Made by a program: the position numbers and the translations under genes. The notes beneath the pieces were generated by a model. That model did no database searches and was not told where the DNA came from. It worked only from the letters and a program-made list of their open reading frames with translations. DNA of 6,395 nt from Candidatus Geohydrothermomicrobium daggyaiense. GTDB lineage: Bacteria; Actinomycetota; Geothermincolia; Fen-727; JACVIW01. Location of the stretch: assembly GCA_015711695.1 (NCBI GenBank), contig JACVIW010000142.1:1-6395 (forward strand). Direction: 5' to 3'. Positions 1 through 4,833 of this stretch are shown piece by piece (positions within the stretch are counted from its first letter, which is position 1; each line of letters opens with the position of its first letter).

Positions 1-1107
1 CACTTTCTCACGAGCAACGCGCACCTCGTCGCCTTTCACGAGCACGCCTGCCCTCACAAGGCTTCGCACAGGCCCGTCTTTCCATGTGCTCCTGTAGCGG
101 ATCGGTCTCATGTGCTTGCGAACCAGGAAAGCGGTCATTGCTATATCTTTTCGACTGTATTTCAGTCTGGTCATGGCGCGTCGTGTTATCTCCTCACCGA
201 TTTTCTCGTGGTCGGGAAACATTACTTTCGGTTCGGTCAATCTGGTGTCGGGTTTTCCTGTGTCATGGAAAAGCGCTGCTCTTCTTAACAAAGCGTCAGG
301 CTCAACATAAGTCATTGTGAGAAGTGTATGCTCAAAAACATCAGCCCTGTGATATCTCGCTGGTTGTTCAACTCCTTTCATCTTTGCGATTTCCGGGATA
401 ATAAAGCGCATAAGGTCCATCTCCACAAGCAATCTAATGCCCGTATCAGGTCGGGGCGAGATGATTATTTTCTCGAGCTCGTCTCTTCTTCTCTCCAGGG
501 AGATAAGATCGAGCGCTTCGGAGTTCCTGTTGATTATTTCTTTGAGAGACTCTTCAATCTTGAATCCGAGTTTCGAAGCGAATCTCACCGCTCTCATCAT
601 CCTCAGTGGGTCTTCCAGCATCTTTTCCTTGGGGTCCCCGGGGGTTCGGATTATGCCCGATTTTATGTCCTCGATTCCTCCAAAGGGGTCGATTATATTG
701 GCTGAGTCGGGATAGAGCTCTATAGCGACCGCGTTTATTGTGAAATCACGTCTTGCGAGATCCTCATGGATATCTCTTGCCGGTTGAACTTCAGGGTGAC
801 GCGAACCCTTTTTGTATTTTTCTTTTCGCAGGGAGGAGATTTCGAAATTGTAATTATTGCCCCGAAGGCCGAGAGTGAAAAACTTTCTGCCGAGTTCATA
901 AGTCCTTCCCAAGCTGGAGAGGGCTTCTTTGAGGTCGTCGAATGGCATATCGGTCGCAATGTCTATGTCGGGTGGTTCCAGGCCCAGGATGAGGTCTCGG
1001 ACACACCCACCCACAAGGAAGACCCGGGCACCTCGATCCAGAAGAACCTGTGCGACCTGAATTGCTTCATGGGGAATTGTTCCTCGTAAATTATCGTTAA
1101 TTTTCAT
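1..1107 (-). CDS. cca: CCA-adding tRNA nucleotidyltransferase with HD domain (3' end beyond window)
   Basis: Adds or repairs the 3'-terminal CCA of tRNAs using CTP and ATP (family knowledge). I translated the minus strand and found an uninterrupted frame of 369 codons that leaves the left edge without a stop. Class II nucleotidyltransferase motifs appear in order: LVGGCVRDLILG (residues 31-42), the metal-binding pair DID (47-49), RRDFTINAVA (119-128), EDPLRMMRAVRF (165-176) and ERRRDELEKI (205-214). An HD domain follows: H260, H281-D282 in LFHDTGKP, and H300. All catalytic residues checked are present, so the enzyme looks functional. Poly(A) polymerase I is the main alternative, but the HD domain and overall layout favour a CCA enzyme. 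The start is the ATG at 1107; an in-frame ATG at 1119 is equally possible, and neither has a clear Shine-Dalgarno sequence. The gene upstream on the same strand is a pseudogene, so cca probably has its own promoter. Confidence 0.93.
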   Translation of the reverse strand, partial: MKINDNLRGTIPHEAIQVAQVLLDRGARVFLVGGCVRDLILGLEPPDIDIATDMPFDDLKEALSSLGRTYELGRKFFTLGLRGNNYNFEISSLRKEKYKKGSRHPEVQPARDIHEDLARRDFTINAVAIELYPDSANIIDPFGGIEDIKSGIIRTPGDPKEKMLEDPLRMMRAVRFASKLGFKIEESLKEIINRNSEALDLISLERRRDELEKIIISPRPDTGIRLLVEMDLMRFIIPEIAKMKGVEQPARYHRADVFEHTLLTMTYVEPDALLRRAALFHDTGKPDTRLTEPKVMFPDHEKIGEEITRRAMTRLKYSRKDIAMTAFLVRKHMRPIRYRSTWKDGPVRSLVRAGVLVKGDEVRVAREKV

Positions 1108-1302
1108 TGGAAAAATCATACCATCGCCCGCGGAATCGCTCACGAGCCCATAGAGATTGAGCTTTTCCGAACCTTCTGTTGACGTCAGGATTTCTGTCTT
1201 TGCGACATTTTACATAATATATACCTGATATAATTTCCACTGCTGACACAAAGGCGCGGGGTAAGAGAGTGCTTTAGGTATTATTTTTATTGAATTGAGC
1301 GC
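1108..1302 (-). promoter_or_regulatory. AT-rich spacer upstream of cca, probable promoter region
   Basis: This gap between the decayed glycyl radical enzyme and cca has no credible ORF. Positions 1208-1236 are strongly AT-rich and contain TATA-like hexamers on both strands, including a perfect TATAAT on the plus strand (1229-1234). I could not pair any of them with a convincing -35 box at 16-18 bp in either orientation. As cca is the only adjacent gene reading away from the gap, a cca promoter here, with an untranslated leader of roughly 100 nt, is the simplest inference. A 12-bp perfect palindrome, TTGAGCGCTCAA, straddles the right end (1295-1306). Confidence 0.3.
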
Positions 1303-2926
1303 TCAACGGTATTCATATCTATCGATTAATCTTCCTAGATAGATTTGCCGATATCAGTAAAACATGCGCTATAACCTGCTACATTGTCCACAAGATTACG
1401 GTGTTGATCTGGGGTCTTCTGAGCTTCCCTTAAAGTCTCGCTTGTAACCACATTGAATTAAAATGTGCATGCCACCCAGAAAAAAGTATTACTTATCAGA
1501 TCAGCGGTTTTCTCAACCCCTTCTTCGTTTTTTCACGCACGATGGGTTAATTTTCCCGTTCAGCACTACCCTGCCCGAAAGCCTTGACCGGTTGATTGAC
1601 GCTACAGAATCAAGAAGATTGGTTGGCCCTGTTCCGGCGCGAACACTGTTGGATGGAGAAATTACGTCTGATATGGGTTCTCTTTTTTTCTACCATCGGG
1701 GGTCGCCCCAGGGTAGAACCCGTCAAGCATATTGTTGCTGTATGAGTACATAACTGCACGATTTATTCTCCCCTTCAGTTTGTGTACTTTTAAACTTTCT
1801 CTGGGAAAAGCTCTACAATTTCTCTTGCAGGGGATGCCGCATTTTTGTCACATTTGCCGTATTTGTGCGCGGAGTTAAAAAGCCGCAGCCTCAACTGTTC
1901 ATTCTCATCGAAGTTCGAAAGGCAGGCGTCCACAAGTTCTTTAAGGGTTAACTCTCTTTTTTTGAAGATAAACAAGTTTCTTGCCGGGCGCGCGGGTGAG
2001 TATGAAAGAGTTTCGGCGATACGCTCAAACCTTTTTTATCTTCAGGGTTCTACTCAGAAGCTGTCATTTTACAAGCAAGCCTTTCGATCATTCGGGCATA
2101 CGTATACGCGGCTTCCAAGCTTATGACTACAGACTCGAGAAAAGCGTTTTTATCCGTATATGATTGGTCGCCTCTATCTGCTGTTTGAATCTTTTCCTTC
2201 GCTCTATCTGGTGTTTGGGGGAATCCCTCCATTGCAATTTTTATTAGGCCCGCATTCAGATGTCCCTGTACGTCGTAGCAGTAAATACCCATGCGTGGAT
2301 TGTTTTTGGAGATTTCATCTCTGTTTCTCCAGGCGAGGAGCGCGCGATTAATGGAATGCTTGACGGCTGTTCGCACGCCAGCCATTATGCTTATGTTTTG
2401 TCTCCGGCGATGCTTCGCGAATCTCAGCGCATCATAAATTTGCCTTACAGTAAGGAGCGAATTGCTCTTTAACTGCTCGATTATCCCTAATTCTATCCAT
2501 TCCTTCCTTTTAGGTGCTTTAAAGTTTTGCCTTCCCGGTATGGCAGGATATCCTCAAGAAACAATTTACTGTCTTCTGTAGTGATAAAAAAGTCGGCTTT
2601 TCGCGGAAAGCAATCCAGCTTCGTCTGTAGCGATCTTAAAGAGTCACCTCTTTCCGTGGCGATTACAGGGGGAATGAAGTTGTTCGTTTTGTTTCCCACT
2701 ATCCATTCATCTGGATAGTTGTGGACCGGTTGTTTTTCGCATGTTTCTTTCAGGGCAAGAGCTTTTTTATAGAGGTATGCATGCCCTGTTTTGCTTGTAC
2801 GCGCGAGTTAAATGCCTTTCTCTCAAGGCAAATTCCATAAGGCGCAGTCAGCACGCATTCCTTCAAGCGGATAATTCTTGGGCTGCCTGGCTCGACAAGC
2901 GTCATGAATTCTTCTGTATTGTTCAT
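1303..2926 (-). pseudogene. Decayed glycyl radical enzyme (pyruvate formate-lyase-like), frameshifted and missing its catalytic core
   Basis: Intact relatives are about 800-residue radical enzymes (PFL, diol/glycerol dehydratase and related types). Homology-like segments follow family order on the minus strand but change frame. ATG at 2926 leads to ICLERKAF. A shift at an A6 tract (about 2763-2768) then gives YPDEWIVGNKT, ERGDSL and DILPYREGKTL, ending in a stop at 2493. Another frame (about 2520-2050) holds YDVQGHLNAGL and FLESVVISLEAAYTYAR, ending in TAG. A further frame holds IAETLSYSPARPARN joined directly to RELTLKELVDACLSNF and KYGK, ending at 1790. Next come YPGATPDGRK, a shift at an A7 tract near 1683-1689, then EPISDVISPS and TGPTNLLDSVASINRS, with a stop at 1513. 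The last pieces are EKTADLIS, LGGMHI, and the frame FNVVTSETLREAQ to NVAGYSACFTDIG. The glycyl radical glycine is kept, but the usual Arg of RVxGY is Asn, and TAG follows (1335-1337). The PARPARN/RELTLKEL junction skips roughly 300 residues that normally carry the active-site cysteine. The substrate class cannot be assigned. Confidence 0.88.
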
Positions 2927-3006
2927 AAATCACTGAACCTTCTGCTCTGCGCGAAACCCGATAAGACTGTTTTGCGAATAAAGCATCTTGGAGAGTAAGC
3001 AGGCCG

Positions 3007-3035
3007 AGGATAGTTTCATCATACCTGGCTGTAAA
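3007..3035 (-). promoter_or_regulatory. Possible sigma70-type promoter of the former glycyl radical enzyme gene
   Basis: On the minus strand TTTACA (3030-3035) and TATCCT (3007-3012) are separated by 17 bp. They match the -35 and -10 consensus at 5 of 6 and 4 of 6 positions. The site lies about 80 nt upstream of the pseudogene ATG at 2926, within the 182-bp gap below the MBL hydrolase stop. Nothing else in the gap 2927-3108 is recognisable; there is no clear terminator for the hydrolase gene. The match could be chance. Confidence 0.25.
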
Positions 3036-3108
3036 AGTTAGAAACGAAGTATATCCGCACTTCTTCCAGTCCGGCGGTCATGCAAAATATCAGATATCCC
3101 GGTTACAT

Positions 3109-3765
3109 CTAAGAATAGGGGAGAATCCAGATTTCACTTGATTCGGGCATTAATTCAGCGGTGATCCCAAGCGGCCTGTCTTCAATGTTTCTAACAGGGA
3201 AAGGAGCTTTTCCGGTGAACTCTTCAAGTTTTTCAAGCGGTATCTTGCAAGAGGGAGTCCAGTAGTGCATCGGAATCAATATTTTCGGTTTTATTTCACC
3301 GGCAAGCCTTGCTGCCTGACCACCATCGATCGTAAACACGCCGCCAACTGGCATCATCACTATATCAAGACCTGAAAGTTTTTCGACTATCTCACCGGAA
3401 GGATATTCGCCAAGGTCACCAAGGTGGGCGATTCTGAAACCCGCTTGATTCCACACATAAAGCGTGTTTGTGCCCCTTTCGCGACCACCATTCGCATCGT
3501 GGAAGGAAGTCAAGCCGGTGATCTTGATATCGCGGAATGAATGGTTGCCGCTTGTGCTTATTGTCTCAGGGTTTCCGACAATCCCGGAGAGATAGTTGTG
3601 GTCGAAATGCTCATGGCTTATCAGAACAAGGTCGGCTTCAACCGGTTTGTAGCTATAACCGGTTTGTGGTGATGCCGGATCACATACGACCCTTACTCCC
3701 CCTCCACTGATCAAAAACATGGATTGGCCGAACCAGGCGATTTCGAGCCTGCCAAATTCAGACAT
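3109..3765 (-). CDS. Metallo-beta-lactamase-fold metal-dependent hydrolase (UPF0173/UlaG-like)
   Basis: A 218-residue protein resembling the small stand-alone MBL-fold hydrolases related to UPF0173 and UlaG, a superfamily that typically binds one or two divalent metals. The metal-binding motif HEHFDH is at 51-56. Further likely ligands are H89 (in TSFHD), D117 (in HLGDLG) and H167 (in IPMHYWT). The N-terminal strand IAWFGQSMFLI is typical of the family. No signal peptide or membrane segment is seen, so it is probably cytoplasmic. The ATG at 3765 is supported by a purine-rich Shine-Dalgarno (AAGGGGGG, complement of 3773-3780) 7 nt upstream. Length is close to the usual 210-240 residues and all ligands are present, so it looks active. 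The substrate cannot be told from sequence. It is divergent from the SDR gene across a 242-bp region. Confidence 0.85.
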   Translation of the reverse strand: MSEFGRLEIAWFGQSMFLISGGGVRVVCDPASPQTGYSYKPVEADLVLISHEHFDHNYLSGIVGNPETISTSGNHSFRDIKITGLTSFHDANGGRERGTNTLYVWNQAGFRIAHLGDLGEYPSGEIVEKLSGLDIVMMPVGGVFTIDGGQAARLAGEIKPKILIPMHYWTPSCKIPLEKLEEFTGKAPFPVRNIEDRPLGITAELMPESSEIWILPYS

Positions 3766-3790
3766 TTTCTGTCCCCCCTTCTAGTGAGAG

Positions 3791-3839
3791 TGACCCGTAT
3801 GACCCGTATAAAAATAATACACCTTTGGGTGTCACCCGT
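3791..3839. repeat. Tandem 9-bp direct repeat plus a third partial copy in the divergent intergenic region
   Basis: TGACCCGTA occurs twice back to back (3791-3799 and 3800-3808), and its ACCCGT core recurs at 3834-3839. A short perfect inverted repeat, ACACC-tttg-GGTGT (3819-3832), lies between. The cluster begins 26 bp upstream of the MBL hydrolase start, so it could be an operator or part of that gene's leader. No regulator gene is present in the window to pair with it. Functional meaning is inference only. Confidence 0.35.
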
Positions 3840-3911
3840 GGCTGGGATTTTAATAGCGGGGCATCCCGGTCGTACAAATTGGATTGGGCGAAACGAATCT
3901 CAAAATCGTGT

Positions 3912-3941
3912 TTGCGGCTTGGCCGGTTAACGGTTTTATAG
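3912..3941 (+). promoter_or_regulatory. Weak candidate promoter for the SDR gene
   Basis: TTGCGG (3912-3917) and TTATAG (3936-3941) are 18 bp apart on the plus strand. They would leave a leader of roughly 60 nt before the SDR start codon. Both hexamers are imperfect, and other pairings in this AT-containing region are possible. The rest of the divergent gap (3842-3911) shows nothing recognisable. Confidence 0.22.
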
Positions 3942-3955
3942 GGTCAAAGGTAGCG

Positions 3956-4018
3956 ATGCCTGAGAATAAAATTACTGGCAAAGTCGGTCTAAAAAAGGAG
4001 GTTAAAGATGGGATTTGA
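3956..4018 (+). CDS. Possible 20-residue leader peptide overlapping the SDR start
   Basis: The frame reads MPENKITGKVGLKKEVKDGI and stops at TGA 4016-4018, just inside the SDR gene in a different frame. An AAAGG sequence lies about 6 nt before its ATG. The stop falls 8 nt past the SDR start, a geometry compatible with translational coupling. The peptide is lysine-rich and resembles no leader I recognise. The SDR has its own strong ribosome binding site, so this ORF may be meaningless; it is recorded because it is too short for routine calling. Confidence 0.2.
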   Translation: MPENKITGKVGLKKEVKDGI

Positions 4019-4754
4019 AGGGAAAAATGTCGTGGTTACCGGTTCCTCTCGAGGTATAGGAAAAGCCGTCGCGCTCGACCTTGCTTCACGGGGGTGTGGA
4101 GTTGTGATCAACTGCGTAAAAAGGGTCGATCTCGCGGGGGAGGTAGCTCAAGAAATCAGGGATTCTGGCTCAAGAGCTCTAATTGTCCAGGCTGATGTCT
4201 CGACGGAAGAAGGGGCAAGGAAACTCATTGAGGAGTCTGTAAGATATTTCGGCAAGATACATGCGCTAGTGAACAACGCTGGCGTCGCGCACCTTCGCGC
4301 CATTGAGTCAATGGATAAGGAAACCCTTTCGAGGGTTCTTGAGACAGACCTTGCGTCTGTTTTCTACACGTCCAAGTTTGCGCTAAAGCATATGGTCGAA
4401 AACGGAATAGCGGGAGTTATTGTCAATATATCATCTATTGTTGGAATGATAGGCATGCGAGGTGCGACAGCCTACGCCGCGGCCAAAGCGGGACTCAATG
4501 GGTTCACTGTTTGTCTTGCAAGGGAGGTAGCGAGGTACGGAATAAGGGTAAACGGTGTAGCTCCCGGTTACGTTGAGACTGAGATGATAGCAGGCTGGCC
4601 TCAAGAACACTTCAAAAAGGTCATTCCCCGTATTCCAATGAGAAGACTCGGGCAACCGCATGAAATAGCGGAAGTTGTCAGTTTTTTAATCGGTTCTGGA
4701 ACGTACATTACAGGGCAGACCATAATAGTTGACGGGGGCATCATGATTGACTGA
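4008..4754 (+). CDS. Short-chain dehydrogenase/reductase, FabG-type (3-oxoacyl-ACP reductase-like)
   Basis: A 248-residue classical SDR, the normal length for the family, using NAD(P)(H) to interconvert a ketone and an alcohol. The Rossmann glycine motif TGSSRGIG is at 11-18, an acidic residue in the ADV motif at 63, NNAG at 89-92, catalytic S143 in NISSIVG, and YAAAK with Y156 and K160. The Ser-Tyr spacing of 13 matches E. coli FabG. PGYVETEM follows the active site and the C-terminus carries the usual ITGQTIIVDGG. The tetrad asparagine (NL.SVF in FabG) is Asp114 here (ETDLASVF). K38-R39 after the second strand could favour NADPH, an inference. AAGGAGGT at 3995-4002, 5 nt before the ATG, fixes the start. 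FabG is the nearest well-known type, but the substrate could be another carbonyl or alcohol: no acyl carrier protein or other fatty-acid gene is adjacent. Confidence 0.9.
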   Translation: MGFEGKNVVVTGSSRGIGKAVALDLASRGCGVVINCVKRVDLAGEVAQEIRDSGSRALIVQADVSTEEGARKLIEESVRYFGKIHALVNNAGVAHLRAIESMDKETLSRVLETDLASVFYTSKFALKHMVENGIAGVIVNISSIVGMIGMRGATAYAAAKAGLNGFTVCLAREVARYGIRVNGVAPGYVETEMIAGWPQEHFKKVIPRIPMRRLGQPHEIAEVVSFLIGSGTYITGQTIIVDGGIMID

Positions 4755-4761
4755 TGCCCCC
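4734..4761. terminator. Strong GC-rich hairpin at the convergent junction, overlapping the SDR stop codon
   Basis: GGGGGCATCA (4734-4743) and TGATGCCCCC (4752-4761) form a perfect 10-bp stem with an 8-nt loop. The SDR stop codon TGA (4752-4754) opens the right arm. The nearest plus-strand T run (T7, 4796-4802) starts about 35 nt later, so it is not a textbook intrinsic terminator. It may still stop or stabilise transcripts from both convergent genes. A second, weaker inverted repeat, TTCCGTA/TACGGAA (4789-4795 and 4838-4844), encloses the T run and overlaps the last codons of the opposite gene. Confidence 0.5.
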
Positions 4762-4833
4762 GAGCTTATCTCGCGATCAACGAACGACTTCCGTAATTTT
4801 TTTGTTCCTGCGGTTCTTTTCTTATTTTCTTAA

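Noticed and set aside
84..1089. Plus-strand ORFs of 66-125 codons (84-320, 110-310, 328-705, 437-715, 766-1089) and a minus ORF at 735-959.
   Set aside because: All lie over the continuous cca frame, which carries conserved catalytic motifs; their translations are low-complexity and resemble no protein family.
1211..1243. Perfect TATAAT on the plus strand as a promoter for a plus-strand gene.
   Set aside because: No -35 box at suitable spacing and no plus-strand gene downstream; AT-richness alone explains it.
1790..2699. Treating the minus ORFs at 1790-1975, 2050-2385 and 2493-2699 as separate small genes.
   Set aside because: They are consecutive fragments of one decayed glycyl radical enzyme, and their apparent starts fall inside conserved segments.
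1463..2998. Plus-strand ORFs of 60-96 codons across the region (1463-1753, 1845-2126, 1981-2163, 2160-2351, 2260-2472, 2527-2718, 2741-2998).
   Set aside because: They are antisense to the glycyl radical enzyme relic, whose minus-strand fragments match the family in order. None has a convincing ribosome binding site or recognisable domain.
3724..3930. 68-codon plus-strand ORF in the divergent intergenic region.
   Set aside because: It overlaps the N-terminus of the MBL hydrolase and the repeat cluster; no ribosome binding site or recognisable protein.
1108..4007. tRNA, CRISPR array, riboswitch or insertion sequence in the gene-poor and intergenic stretches.
   Set aside because: No cloverleaf, no regularly spaced repeats, no known aptamer core and no transposase or terminal inverted repeats seen by eye.
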